DNA from: Caldifarciminota bacterium
Lineage (GTDB): Bacteria > Hydrothermota > Tepidihabitantia > SM23-42
Assembly: GCA_027026255.1 (NCBI GenBank)
Contig: JALVOT010000009.1
Coordinates: 27,833-91,832, forward strand
Reading direction: 5' to 3'
Length of the DNA stretch: 64,000 bases
The position numbers and the translations under genes were made by a program. The stretch's first letter is position 1, and every line of letters starts with the position of its first letter. Under the pieces are notes generated by a model. The model was not told where the DNA came from and searched no databases. It worked only from the letters and a program-made list of their open reading frames with translations. Of the stretch, positions 44,039 through 53,013 are shown one piece after another.

Positions 44039-45459
44039 TCCTTTCTTAACTGGGGGAAGAGGATGACATCACGGATTGATGGTTGTCCAAACAGGACCAT
44101 ACAGAGTCGGTCGATGCCGATTCCCAGTCCGCCGGTGGGCGGCATTCCATATTCTAATGCCTCGATGAAGTCTTCGTCGATTTCCCTGATTCCCTCTTCA
44201 TGCTGGGCAAGTTGTGCCTCAAATCTGCGCCGCTGTTCAATCGGGTTATTCAATTCTGAAAATGCATTGGCAAGTTCCAGACCGAATATTACCAGTTCAA
44301 ACCTTTCTACAAGTCGCTTGTCTTTGCGGTGCTCCTTGGCCAGGGGTGAAATCAATTTTGGATAATCAGTGATAAATGTCGGTTCAATAATCTCTTTCTG
44401 GACCAGCGCGCTGAAGATTTTGTCAATCTTACTGCCCGGTGATAGCCCCTTGTAGTCAATTTTTAATTCCTTACACAAATTGTCAATCTGTTCTGGAGAG
44501 GCATTTAGTATATCAAAACCAACTTTTTTGTTCAGCGTATCTATGTAACTTATCCTTTTAAACGGTTTTTTTATCTCGGTTTCATTATCGCCAAATTTTA
44601 TTGTTGATGAAGCAAGGAGGTTATCAACGAGGAACTGAAACAGTTCCTCGACCAGTTCCATCATTCCTTCATAGTCGGTATATGCCTCATAGGCCTCAAT
44701 CATTGTGAATTCCGGATTGTGGAATCGGTCCAGTCCTTCATTGCGGAAATCCCGACAGATTTCATAGACCTTTTCATACCCGCCGACAATGAGTCTTTTG
44801 AGATAAAGTTCATCAGCAATTCTCAGATACATCTCCTGTTGTAAGGCATTGTAGAATGTTTTGAATGGTTGTGCGGCTGCGCCGCCATAGATGGGTTGTA
44901 AAATCGGGGTTTCCACCTCTAAAAAACCCTTCTGATTCAAAAATTGCCGTATGAAATTTACCAGGGCGGTCCGTTTTTTGAAGAATTCCCGCACCTCGGG
45001 ATTGGCAATGAGGTCAAGATAGCGTTTGCGATATTTGAGTTCAATATCCTTTAATCCGTGCCATTTTTCCGGTAAGGGTCGGAGCGATTTTGAGAGCATC
45101 GAAAACTCATCCACGAGGACGGTAATCTCTCCGGTGCGGGTCTTAAAGACCGTGCCTTTGATACCGATAAAATCGCCGAGGTCAAAAAGTTTAAATAATT
45201 CAAATTTTTCATTCAATCGGTCCCGGCGCAGATATATCTGGAGCTGGGTGTTTTCATCACTCAGGGTGGCGAATGCCGTCTTGCCGTGACCCCGGATGGT
45301 GAGGATTCGTCCTGCGGTTGTGACTACGGTTTCACTCTGATTCAGTTTTTCAAAGTTTTCTTTGATTTCAGAAAAATTATGGGTCTTCTCAAATTTATAG
45401 GGGTAGGGATTGATTCCCTTTTCCCTTAAATCTTTCAGTTTGCGCAATCTCTCTTCCAT
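44035..45459 (-). CDS. lysS: Lysyl-tRNA synthetase, class II
   Basis: LysS charges tRNA-Lys. From MEERLRKLKDLREKG the 474-residue enzyme has the OB-fold anticodon domain and class II motifs, including FRNEGLDRFHNPEFTMIEAY and GLGIGIDRLCMVLFG. The open frame runs 32 codons further upstream, but a promoter occupies 45466-45494, so the ATG at 45459 is the start of a leaderless mRNA. It heads lysS-lolC-lolD-mcsA-mcsB-MBL. Confidence 0.96.
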   Translation of the reverse strand: MEERLRKLKDLREKGINPYPYKFEKTHNFSEIKENFEKLNQSETVVTTAGRILTIRGHGKTAFATLSDENTQLQIYLRRDRLNEKFELFKLFDLGDFIGIKGTVFKTRTGEITVLVDEFSMLSKSLRPLPEKWHGLKDIELKYRKRYLDLIANPEVREFFKKRTALVNFIRQFLNQKGFLEVETPILQPIYGGAAAQPFKTFYNALQQEMYLRIADELYLKRLIVGGYEKVYEICRDFRNEGLDRFHNPEFTMIEAYEAYTDYEGMMELVEELFQFLVDNLLASSTIKFGDNETEIKKPFKRISYIDTLNKKVGFDILNASPEQIDNLCKELKIDYKGLSPGSKIDKIFSALVQKEIIEPTFITDYPKLISPLAKEHRKDKRLVERFELVIFGLELANAFSELNNPIEQRRRFEAQLAQHEEGIREIDEDFIEALEYGMPPTGGLGIGIDRLCMVLFGQPSIRDVILFPQLRKD

Positions 45460-45465
45460 ATTGAG

Positions 45466-45494
45466 ATGATACACAAAAATAGATAAAAAGTCAA
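45466..45494 (-). promoter_or_regulatory. Leaderless promoter of the lysS operon
   Basis: TTGACT (45489-45494), 17-nt spacer, TATCAT (45466-45471) on the minus strand, 6 nt before the lysS ATG. Confidence 0.75.
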
Positions 45495-45686
45495 GTTTTG
45501 TCTGCTGAGTTGTGGAAAAAAGACCTGACTTTTTGCTTTTCTCGGCTATTATCATTTAATGCCAAACAAGAGGAAAACCTTGCCGGGTGATAGATGTATT
45601 CTGAGATATTGGCGGCGAATTGAGAGAAGAGATAGACAGAAAATTTTCTCGACTCAGATAAAAATGCAGATTTTAAGTGATTACAT

Positions 45687-46775
45687 TTAATGAATCAAAA
45701 GGCTGAAACCGGCACCGGCCAAGATTAATAGAATCGGTTCAATACGGAAAAAGATAAGCAAGAGCAGGGCGCCGATTCCAAATAGAGCGTAGTAGATATT
45801 GGTCCAGTTTGTCAGGATGAACAAAATCCCGGTGGAGAGCAGCACGGCAACCACGGCCGATTTTATGCCGTTAAAAAAAGATGTTACATAGGGATTTTTA
45901 TTTATCTTCTTATAGAGCTTTGCCAGCAGCACGAGCATAATAAATGAAGGCAGGAATATGCCGATTGTTGCAATCAGGGCGCCGAAAACGCCCATCACCT
46001 TGAAGCCAACGAATGTTGCGGTAATTGCAATCGGTCCTGGAGTCATCTGGCCTAATGCTACACCATCAAGAAATTCCTCAGGACTGAGCCAGGACCTTAT
46101 GGTGCATACTTCATTTTTTATAAAGGGGATGGCGGCATATCCGCCCCCAAATATCACCGCACCAATCTTTAAAAATATTGCAAAAAGTTCTAACGCCTTT
46201 TTAAGGTCGAATATCAATAGAGGGATTGATAAGAATAAGGGATTGAATAGTTTTATGTTATCGAGCAAGACCATAAAGCCTCCGCACACCAGGACGGTAA
46301 GCACGGGGTCGAATTTTAAAAGAAAAAGGATGAAGGCAATACCAAAAACTATAAAACCCTTTACACCCTTAAGCAGCACCCTGCCCATATCATAAGCTGC
46401 CCAGAGGATGATTGCGGTCATTACGGCGCCGATTCCCCTGAAGATTAAATCTACCCCGGGCAGGCTGTGATAGTTCAGATAGAACCAGGAGAGGAGTATC
46501 ATTAATAGAAAAGATGGTAATAATAGAGACGCCCCGGCAACAGCCGCTCCCTTAAAGCCGAACAGGTGATAGCCGATGTATTCACAGTAGTTCGGCACAA
46601 ACGGCCCGGGCAGCATCTGTCCCATCGCCACCGCATTGGCAAGTTCTTTATCATCGATGAATCTTTTCTTTTTTACACATTCATTACGCAGGATTGCAAG
46701 CATACCAAGACCACCGCCAAAACCAAAGATGCCTATCTTCAAGAGGCTCAGGGAAAGTTTTTTTAATGATTTCAT
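45687..46775 (-). CDS. chrA: Chromate transporter family protein ChrA
   Basis: The 362-residue membrane protein has two homologous CHR halves. Each has a GFGGG/IFGGGYA motif, then a GQMLPGPF or GQMTPGPIA motif, then LPSFLLMI or LPSFIMLV. The family exports chromate, but many members have other or unknown substrates. The start overlaps the larE stop. Confidence 0.9.
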   Translation of the reverse strand: MKSLKKLSLSLLKIGIFGFGGGLGMLAILRNECVKKKRFIDDKELANAVAMGQMLPGPFVPNYCEYIGYHLFGFKGAAVAGASLLLPSFLLMILLSWFYLNYHSLPGVDLIFRGIGAVMTAIILWAAYDMGRVLLKGVKGFIVFGIAFILFLLKFDPVLTVLVCGGFMVLLDNIKLFNPLFLSIPLLIFDLKKALELFAIFLKIGAVIFGGGYAAIPFIKNEVCTIRSWLSPEEFLDGVALGQMTPGPIAITATFVGFKVMGVFGALIATIGIFLPSFIMLVLLAKLYKKINKNPYVTSFFNGIKSAVVAVLLSTGILFILTNWTNIYYALFGIGALLLLIFFRIEPILLILAGAGFSLLIH

Positions 46776-47569
46776 CAGGGGTTGAGACTTCCGCTCCGGT
46801 AACCGGCCAGGTCAAGGGTTGTAAATCGATAGCCCAATCTTTTAAAGTAACGGATAATCCGTTTGCGGAATTTTATGAATTTCATCGCCTGTGTCATATC
46901 GATTTCAATTCGGGCTAATGGATAATGGTCTCGCACCCGGAGTGGTCCAGAAATAAATTTTCTCAGATACCTTTCGGCAAGGGCAACCCGCTGTAAATTT
47001 TCTTTATTGATTTTTGTGCCGTAAGGGATACGCGAAGCAAGGCAGGCCATTGAAGGCTGATTCCAGTTAGGGAGTTTGAGCCTTTTCGCCAATTTTTTTA
47101 TTTCACTTTTTTTGAGCCCGGCCGTAATAAGCGGGGAATCAATTTTTAGTTTGTGCAGCGCCTTGATGCCGGGCCGGTAATCCTTAAGGTCGTCTCTATT
47201 ACTTCCTTCAATAACCGAATAACCATATCGCCGGGCGATTGCCTTGAGTTTTTTGAAGCGCTGCAATTTACAATAGTAGCAGCGCAGGACAGTATTATTG
47301 GAAAAATTTTTATCAGCCAATTCATTGGTCCTGATGATGATGTGCCGGCATTTCAGGGCGCGGGCAATCTTTTTTGAGAGTCTTGTCTCTTCTTCAGAAT
47401 AGGTTTCAGAGCGGACGGTAACTGCAATTACCTTTTTTTTCAGGACCTCCTTTGCCGCCCATAAAAGCAGACTTGAGTCAACCCCTCCTGAGAATGCTAC
47501 AACAACTCCGGGGTAGTTCTTAAGGATTGCTTTTAATTTCTTTAATTTAGTTAAAGGCGCTGATGCCAA
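46775..47569 (-). CDS. larE: ATP-dependent sulfur transferase LarE
   Basis: LarE donates sulfur for the nickel-pincer cofactor of lactate racemase-type enzymes. The 264-residue protein has the PP-loop AFSGGVDSSLLL near residue 25, the ETYSEEE segment and the CYYCK cysteines near residue 108. LarB and LarC are not seen in this window. The gene directly follows the glutaredoxin-like gene. Confidence 0.88.
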   Translation of the reverse strand: MASAPLTKLKKLKAILKNYPGVVVAFSGGVDSSLLLWAAKEVLKKKVIAVTVRSETYSEEETRLSKKIARALKCRHIIIRTNELADKNFSNNTVLRCYYCKLQRFKKLKAIARRYGYSVIEGSNRDDLKDYRPGIKALHKLKIDSPLITAGLKKSEIKKLAKRLKLPNWNQPSMACLASRIPYGTKINKENLQRVALAERYLRKFISGPLRVRDHYPLARIEIDMTQAMKFIKFRKRIIRYFKRLGYRFTTLDLAGYRSGSLNP

Positions 47570-47836
47570 CTATGCAAGATAGGGGAGGAACTCTTTGCTG
47601 ATCGGGGGGGTTCTAACCCAGCGGGCCAGTTCTTTGTCTTCATCAAAGATAATTACCGTAGGGATATCACTGACTTCATGCATCGCCCCTTCGCTGAGAC
47701 CATCCACGGTTTCCATATCAAAATATTGAATCTCGGCGTCAAATTTTTCCTTTTCTTTAAAATAGTGAATCTTTTTCTGGGTCTCTTTGCAGACTGGACA
47801 GTCAGGCTTGCCAAAGATGTAAATCTTTTTCATCAT
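47570..47836 (-). CDS. Glutaredoxin/thioredoxin-like protein
   Basis: The 88-residue thioredoxin fold has a CPVC redox motif near the N-terminus and the cis-proline segment DIPTVIIF. It may serve as a reductant, perhaps for LarE, in whose operon it is first. A strong AAGGAGG site precedes tandem ATG codons. Confidence 0.85.
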   Translation of the reverse strand: MMKKIYIFGKPDCPVCKETQKKIHYFKEKEKFDAEIQYFDMETVDGLSEGAMHEVSDIPTVIIFDEDKELARWVRTPPISKEFLPYLA

Positions 47837-47849
47837 ACCTCCTTGGATA

Positions 47850-47877
47850 ATTTTAATCCAAATAAGAAAAAAATCAA
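47850..47877 (-). promoter_or_regulatory. Promoter of the glutaredoxin-larE-chrA operon
   Basis: TTGATT (47872-47877), 16-nt spacer, TAAAAT (47850-47855) on the minus strand; 13 nt to the ATG, including AAGGAGG. Confidence 0.68.
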
Positions 47878-47965
47878 GACCCTATGGTGTGAACTCCTCG
47901 TTTGTTCCGATTAAAGTCCGAATGTGTTTGACACATAGTTAAGCATTAGATAAATCAGCAAATTA

Positions 47966-47993
47966 TTGACGCCGGGCGAAAAAGGTATAAAAT
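47966..47993 (+). promoter_or_regulatory. Leaderless promoter of the M48 protease
   Basis: TTGACG (47966-47971), 16-nt spacer, TAAAAT (47988-47993), 5 nt before the ATG at 47999. Confidence 0.65.
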
Positions 47994-47998
47994 GGTCT

Positions 47999-49165
47999 AT
48001 GGCAAAGAAAGAAATTCATCCCTTGATCGACAAAGAAAAGCAGAGGATTGCAAAAAGATATCGCAATGATAACTTAAGAGTATCAATTATTTCTTATATC
48101 ATCAGTGCGATATTTATCTTTGTGCTGATCTATTTTGATATTTCACAAAGATTCAGTATGTATCTTGGTTCTATTTTCGGGCCCAGGGTCTTAATCATAT
48201 TTTTCTATTTTTTAGTTCTGTTTTTGGTTTATTCAATAATTACCTTTCCTTTATCTTATATACAGGGATATGTGTTCGAACATAAATATAATTTCTCGAC
48301 CCAGAATTTTAAAGCCTGGTTTATTGACTGGTTAAAATCACTTGCTGTCTCTTTTTTACTCAGTTTAATAATTGTTGAATTCATTTATTTTATCATTTCC
48401 GCCGCCGGGGGTTTGTGGTGGTTCTGGCTTGCCGTTGTTATGATAATCTTTAGTGTAATTATTGCAAATCTCTTTCCGATTTTGATACTTCCTCTCTTTT
48501 ATAAGACATCGCAAATTACCGATGAAGAGCTTATTGATGAAATTTACAGCCTCGGCAAAAAGGCGAAATTAGAAATCAGGGGACTATATTCCATTAATTT
48601 AAGTAATAAGACGAAAAAGGCGAATGCCGCAGTCGTCGGGCTGGGTAATACAAAGAGGATTCTTCTGGGTGATAATCTTCTTAATAAGTTTGAAGATGAT
48701 GAGATTCTTTGCGCCCTCGCTCATGAAATCACCCATTATCAGGAGCATCATATCTGGTGGCTGATTATCTGGCAATCCGTGATTAGCCTTTTTCTGTTTT
48801 TCATATTTTCTAAAATCAGCCCGGTCATTTATTCCTGGGCGGGATTTAACGATATATCTGAGCCTGGTGCATTCCCACTATTTATTGCAATATTTCTCTT
48901 TCTCTCCCTCTTAATTAAACCCATAGGCTCGGCAATTTCACGATATTATGAACGCCGTGCTGATCTGGGTGCACTGCATCTTACCAATAACCCGGACGCA
49001 TTTATTCGACTTATTGCAAAATTTTGCAATGAACAACTCAGTATCGCCTATCCCAATAGGTTGGTTGAATGGTATTCTTATTCCCATCCTTCACCCGGTA
49101 AGAGAATTTCATTTGCCGAAGCCTGGAAAAAAAATTCTTTGCATAAAGGTGTTGACTTTTTTTAA
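47999..49165 (+). CDS. M48-family membrane metalloprotease (Ste24-like)
   Basis: The protein (388 residues from the chosen ATG) has several membrane helices. The zinc motif HEITH lies in CALAHEITHYQEHH, and the third ligand in the ERRADLGAL helix. This order and length fit the Ste24/CAAX protease branch more than short HtpX. The likely role is membrane protein quality control. The open frame begins 11 codons earlier at a TTG that is itself the -35 box, so the ATG at 47999 is used. Confidence 0.9.
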   Translation: MAKKEIHPLIDKEKQRIAKRYRNDNLRVSIISYIISAIFIFVLIYFDISQRFSMYLGSIFGPRVLIIFFYFLVLFLVYSIITFPLSYIQGYVFEHKYNFSTQNFKAWFIDWLKSLAVSFLLSLIIVEFIYFIISAAGGLWWFWLAVVMIIFSVIIANLFPILILPLFYKTSQITDEELIDEIYSLGKKAKLEIRGLYSINLSNKTKKANAAVVGLGNTKRILLGDNLLNKFEDDEILCALAHEITHYQEHHIWWLIIWQSVISLFLFFIFSKISPVIYSWAGFNDISEPGAFPLFIAIFLFLSLLIKPIGSAISRYYERRADLGALHLTNNPDAFIRLIAKFCNEQLSIAYPNRLVEWYSYSHPSPGKRISFAEAWKKNSLHKGVDFF

Positions 49166-49179
49166 TTTTTGATTATTAT
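49152..49179 (+). promoter_or_regulatory. Promoter of the ribosomal protein operon beginning at rpsH
   Basis: TTGACT (49152-49157), 16-nt spacer, TATTAT (49174-49179), overlapping the end of the M48 gene. About 50 nt of leader would precede rpsH. Confidence 0.6.
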
Positions 49180-49236
49180 TATTTTCTATGTTAAAAAATT
49201 TTTTGCTTAAAATGGAAAAAGATATGAGGAGGCCTT

Positions 49237-49620
49237 ATGGACCCAATTGCTGATATGTTGACGATTATCCGGAATGGATGCCGGGTGCAGAAGCAGGAGA
49301 TTACGGTTCCCTATTCGCGTTTGAAGACGGAAATCTTAAGGGTGATGCTTGAAGAGGGTTTTATTAATAATTTTACGCTCGATTCCAAAAAACGGAATAT
49401 TACGATTATGCTCAAGTATGCGAAAAATGGTGAACCTGTGATTCGAAATCTCAAGCGCATTTCTAAGTGTTCGCGTCGGGTTTATGTATCTCATAATGAG
49501 ATTCCAAAGGTCCTCTCCGGAATGGGCGTTGCGATTCTTACAACATCTAAGGGTGTGCTTAGTGATCGTGAGGCAAGGCGATTAAAGATTGGTGGTGAGG
49601 TAATCGCCTATGTCTATTAG
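49237..49620 (+). CDS. rpsH: Ribosomal protein S8
   Basis: This is a primary 16S rRNA binder of the 30S platform. The 127-residue protein opens MDPIADMLTIIRNG and ends with GVLSDREARRLKIGGEVIAYVY, as expected. A GAGGAGG site precedes the ATG. It is the first gene of the cluster: rplN, rplX, rplE and rpsN, which normally come before it in the spc operon, are absent, and an unrelated protease lies upstream. Confidence 0.97.
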   Translation: MDPIADMLTIIRNGCRVQKQEITVPYSRLKTEILRVMLEEGFINNFTLDSKKRNITIMLKYAKNGEPVIRNLKRISKCSRRVYVSHNEIPKVLSGMGVAILTTSKGVLSDREARRLKIGGEVIAYVY

Positions 49621-49633
49621 AAGGAGGTAAGGG

Positions 49634-50203
49634 ATGTCAAAGAGTCGTTTTCAGCCGGTTCCAATTCCTGAAAAGGTGAAGGTTGAATTGTCTGATTCTG
49701 AGATTGTGGTCAATGGTCCGCTGGGTAAATTGAATCTGAAATTGAGTAATCGGGTAAAGGTTGAAATAGAGGGAAATCAAATTTTTGTGAAAAATCGTGA
49801 TAACAGCAAGGAATCCTCCGCCCATCAGGGAACTATCCGGTCTCTAATCAGCAATATGATTGAGGGGGTGACCAGGGGTTTTGAAAAAACTCTAATTATT
49901 GAAGGAACCGGTTACCGCGCCCAGTTGACTGGTAATAAACTGCAGCTGTTTTTGGGTTATTCAAAACCGAAGATGGTAATTCTTCCGCCTGAGATTAAGT
50001 GTGAGTTAAAGGTAATCAAAAGTGCAGAAAAGGGAGACCTTACCTATATAACTCTGAAAGGAATTGATAAACAGTTTGTCGGAGATGTTGCTGCGACGAT
50101 AAGAAAGATGAGAATTCCTGACCCATATAAGCATAAGGGTGTGCGTTATGCATCTGAGGTTTTGAGAAAGAAGGTAGGCAAACGGGCTGTGGTTCAGGCT
50201 TAA
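49634..50203 (+). CDS. rplF: Ribosomal protein L6
   Basis: L6 is a two-domain 50S protein near the factor-binding site. The 189-residue protein ends with PDPYKHKGVRYASEVLRKKVGKRA, the family signature. A good AAGGAGG site lies in the short gap after rpsH. Confidence 0.97.
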   Translation: MSKSRFQPVPIPEKVKVELSDSEIVVNGPLGKLNLKLSNRVKVEIEGNQIFVKNRDNSKESSAHQGTIRSLISNMIEGVTRGFEKTLIIEGTGYRAQLTGNKLQLFLGYSKPKMVILPPEIKCELKVIKSAEKGDLTYITLKGIDKQFVGDVAATIRKMRIPDPYKHKGVRYASEVLRKKVGKRAVVQA

Positions 50204-50212
50204 GGAGTCAGA

Positions 50213-50557
50213 ATGAGTTTAGAAGGAAAGAAGAGAAGGCATATTCGAGTGCGCAAGAAGATTTCTGGGACACCAGAGCGTCCCAGGCTCTGCGTCTTCC
50301 GGAGTAACCGATATATTTATGCACAGTTTATTGATGATACAAAACAGAAGGTCCTGTTTGGTGCTTCATCGCTGCAACTTAAGGATGTTAAGGGTAAGAA
50401 TAAGATTGCAATTGCGTATGAACTGGGCAAGTTTGTGGGTAAGATTGCCCGGGAAAAAGGGATTGAAAAGGTTGCCTTTGATCGTGCTGGATACAAGTAT
50501 CATGGTCGGGTTAAGGCCCTGGCTGATGGAGCGCGTGAGGCCGGTTTAAAATTCTAA
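50213..50557 (+). CDS. rplR: Ribosomal protein L18
   Basis: L18 binds 5S rRNA. The 114-residue protein has [19 protein letters not shown] near the N-terminus and the C-terminal [24 protein letters not shown]. It follows rplF by 9 nt. Confidence 0.97.
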   Translation: MSLEGKKRRHIRVRKKISGTPERPRLCVFRSNRYIYAQFIDDTKQKVLFGASSLQLKDVKGKNKIAIAYELGKFVGKIAREKGIEKVAFDRAGYKYHGRVKALADGAREAGLKF

Positions 50558-50567
50558 AGGAGCGCTA

Positions 50568-51134
50568 ATGATTGATACAACATCCCAATTTGTTGAGAAG
50601 TTAATTGAATTGAAAAGGGTGTCAAAGGTGGTTAAGGGTGGAAAGCGATTGAAATTATATGCGTGTGTTGTGGTCGGAGATGGTGCTGGTAAAGTGGGAA
50701 TTGGTCATGCTAAATCTGCCGAGGTGGCGCCGGCAATCAAGAAGGCGAATGAGATTGCAAAGAAGAAGATGGTTAAGGTGGATGTTACTGAAGGCACAAT
50801 ACTTCACACCGTGCTGGGTAAGTATTGTGCAAGCAAGGTATTATTAAAACCGGCCCGGCCGGGAACCGGAATAATCGCTTCCAATGCGGTGCGTGCAGTA
50901 TGTGAGGCGGTGGGAATAAAGAATATTCTGACCAAATCTTTAGGTTCTCACAATCCAACGAATCTTGCCCGGGCGACGATCAACGCCCTGAGTTCAATCC
51001 GTCCGGTTCGCCTGGTTGCTGAGATGCGAAATAAACCATTAGAATATTTTATTAAGAAGAGGAGAGATGAGGAAGACAAAGAAATTAAAGGTGATACTGA
51101 AGAAGAGCTTGATCGACAAGAAAAAAAAGCATAA
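50568..51134 (+). CDS. rpsE: Ribosomal protein S5 with acidic/basic C-terminal extension
   Basis: S5 belongs to the 30S decoding-accuracy centre. The double-stranded-RNA-binding-like N-domain (VVKGGKRLKLYACVVVGDGAGKVGIG) and the C-domain with GIIASNAVRAVCEAVG are present. The 188 residues exceed the usual length of about 165. The last 20-25 residues are a charged tail encoded over the start of rpmD, with a 68-nt overlap in another frame. Confidence 0.96.
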   Translation: MIDTTSQFVEKLIELKRVSKVVKGGKRLKLYACVVVGDGAGKVGIGHAKSAEVAPAIKKANEIAKKKMVKVDVTEGTILHTVLGKYCASKVLLKPARPGTGIIASNAVRAVCEAVGIKNILTKSLGSHNPTNLARATINALSSIRPVRLVAEMRNKPLEYFIKKRRDEEDKEIKGDTEEELDRQEKKA

Positions 51135-51267
51135 ACTGACCCTTAAGGCGTTGGGTCTCACGAAGATTGGAAAGGCAAGGATTTTTCCTGACAATCCCGC
51201 AGTGCGTGGTATGATAAATCAGGTTTCCTATATGGTTTCGGTTGAGGAGTTAGATGATAAGACTTAA
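51067..51267 (+). CDS. rpmD: Ribosomal protein L30
   Basis: The 66-residue protein has the L30 pattern KVILKKSLIDKKKKHKLTLKALGL and VRGMINQVSYMVSVEE. The ATG at 51067 follows AGAAGAGGAGAG, a good ribosome site, and lies inside rpsE. The overlap of 68 nt is long for bacterial genes. Confidence 0.92.
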   Translation: MRKTKKLKVILKKSLIDKKKKHKLTLKALGLTKIGKARIFPDNPAVRGMINQVSYMVSVEELDDKT

Positions 51268-51694
51268 TGAATTAAGCCCGGCAAAGGGTGCGACAAAGAG
51301 ACCCAAGCGGGTCGGATGTGGTCCTGGTTCAGGTCATGGTAAGACATCAACCCGGGGAAATAAGGGCCATAAATCAAGGGCGGGTTATCGGCGTAAGTCT
51401 GGTTTTGAAGGTGGTCAGATGCCGATTACAAGACGCATTCCCAAATATGGATTCAGAAATATATTTAAAGAAAAGTATGAGATTATCAACCTTAAAGACC
51501 TCAATCGGTTTGAATCGGATACGGTGATTACCCCTGAGTTTTTAAAAGAAAAAGGGATTATTAAAGGTCGGCATAAATTAAAGGTGCTGGGACTTGGTGA
51601 ATTAAAGGTTCCTTTGACGATTAAGGCACATAAATTCTCTAAATCCGCCCAGGAAAAGATTACCCGGGTAAAGGGTAAAATAGAGATTATCTGA
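51254..51694 (+). CDS. rplO: Ribosomal protein L15
   Basis: L15 is a 50S assembly protein. The 146-residue protein has the glycine-rich GPGSGHGKTSTRGNKGHKSR start and EGGQMPITRRIPKYGF. It overlaps rpmD by 14 nt, and its stop shares a base with the secY start. Confidence 0.96.
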   Translation: MIRLNELSPAKGATKRPKRVGCGPGSGHGKTSTRGNKGHKSRAGYRRKSGFEGGQMPITRRIPKYGFRNIFKEKYEIINLKDLNRFESDTVITPEFLKEKGIIKGRHKLKVLGLGELKVPLTIKAHKFSKSAQEKITRVKGKIEII

Positions 51695-53013
51695 TGATTT
51701 CCACATTCGGCAATATCTTTAAGGTTCCTGAATTAAAGAAGAAATTAGGGTTTACTCTTTTTGCCATTGCAGTTTATCGTTTGGGCTCACATCTTCCCCT
51801 GCCCGGAATTAATGCCCATGCATTGGGACTTTTGATGCAGCAGTTAAAACAGCAGGGTTCGGTATTTGGTATGTATGATATATTTGTGGGTGGCGCCCTT
51901 TCCCGTGCTGCGATTCTGTTTCTCGGGGTGATGCCCTATATCTCGGCATCGATTATCTTTCAACTTCTGGGTTCGGTCTTTCCCCAGATTGAGAGGTTAC
52001 AGCGTGACCAGGCAGGACGGAGGAAGGTTACTCAGTATACCAGATATCTAACTGTCGGTCTTGCTGCATTCCAGGCGATTGGAATTTCAATATATTTAGA
52101 AAGCCAGAAATTCACGGCGCCAGGCGGTATAACGATGGCGATTGTCTATAATCCAGGCTGGATGTTCAGACTTACCACCATGCTCACATTGACCTGCGGA
52201 GCAATTTTTGCAATGTGGATTGGTGAGCAGATAACAGAAAAGGGTATCGGTAATGGTATTTCATTTCTTATTTTTATTGGATGCCTTGATGACTATCCAC
52301 GCTACTTTATGCGCACGATCCAGCTTGTGATGACCCAGGGGCTTTCTTTTATTAATCTTATTGTTGTGATTATAATAATGGTTTTGATTGTTGCGGCGGT
52401 AGTGGTGATGACCCAGGCAACGCGCCGTATTCCGGTTCAGTATCCAAAGCGTATTGTCGGTCGAAAGATGTATGGCGGACAGTCCACCTTTCTGCCCCTG
52501 CGGGTGAATACCGCAGGTGTGATTCCAATAATCTTCGCCCAGTCTCTGGTTGTCTTCCCGGCAACGATCGCCTCTTATGTGCCTCAGCTCAAGGAGTTTA
52601 CCCAGCTCTTCAGACCGGGATTCTGGATTTATGACCTTACATTTTTCTTACTTATTGTCTTCTTCACATATTTTTACACATCAATTATCTTTAATCCGGC
52701 AGAACTTGCCAATAATATGAAACGATATGGTGGATTCATACCGGGGATCAGACCGGGTCAACGCACTGCCGATTATATAGACGGTGTCTTGAGCAGAATT
52801 ACCCTGCCCGGTGCAATATTCCTGGGATTTATCGCCCTTGTTCCCTGGTATCTGATTAATTTTTTGAGTGTGCCCTTCTATTTTGGAGGAACCACACTTT
52901 TAATTATTGTCGGTGTTGCCCTTGATACCCTGCAACAGATTGAATCCCAGTTGATGATGTATCATTATGAGGGGTTTATGAAAAGGGGCAGGATTCGGGG
53001 TCGGAGGCGATGA
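51694..53013 (+). CDS. secY: Protein translocase subunit SecY
   Basis: SecY is the channel of the Sec translocon. The 439-residue protein has ten membrane helices, the plug region after AVYRLGSHLPLPGIN, and conserved EQITEKGIGNGISFLIF. The start is TGATG-coupled to rplO, and the stop overlaps adk. Confidence 0.97.
   Translation: MISTFGNIFKVPELKKKLGFTLFAIAVYRLGSHLPLPGINAHALGLLMQQLKQQGSVFGMYDIFVGGALSRAAILFLGVMPYISASIIFQLLGSVFPQIERLQRDQAGRRKVTQYTRYLTVGLAAFQAIGISIYLESQKFTAPGGITMAIVYNPGWMFRLTTMLTLTCGAIFAMWIGEQITEKGIGNGISFLIFIGCLDDYPRYFMRTIQLVMTQGLSFINLIVVIIIMVLIVAAVVVMTQATRRIPVQYPKRIVGRKMYGGQSTFLPLRVNTAGVIPIIFAQSLVVFPATIASYVPQLKEFTQLFRPGFWIYDLTFFLLIVFFTYFYTSIIFNPAELANNMKRYGGFIPGIRPGQRTADYIDGVLSRITLPGAIFLGFIALVPWYLINFLSVPFYFGGTTLLIIVGVALDTLQQIESQLMMYHYEGFMKRGRIRGRRR

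Noticed and set aside
45460-45555. 32-codon N-terminal extension of lysS
   Set aside because: A clear promoter with its -10 box 6 nt before the internal ATG lies inside the extension, and the family begins at that ATG.
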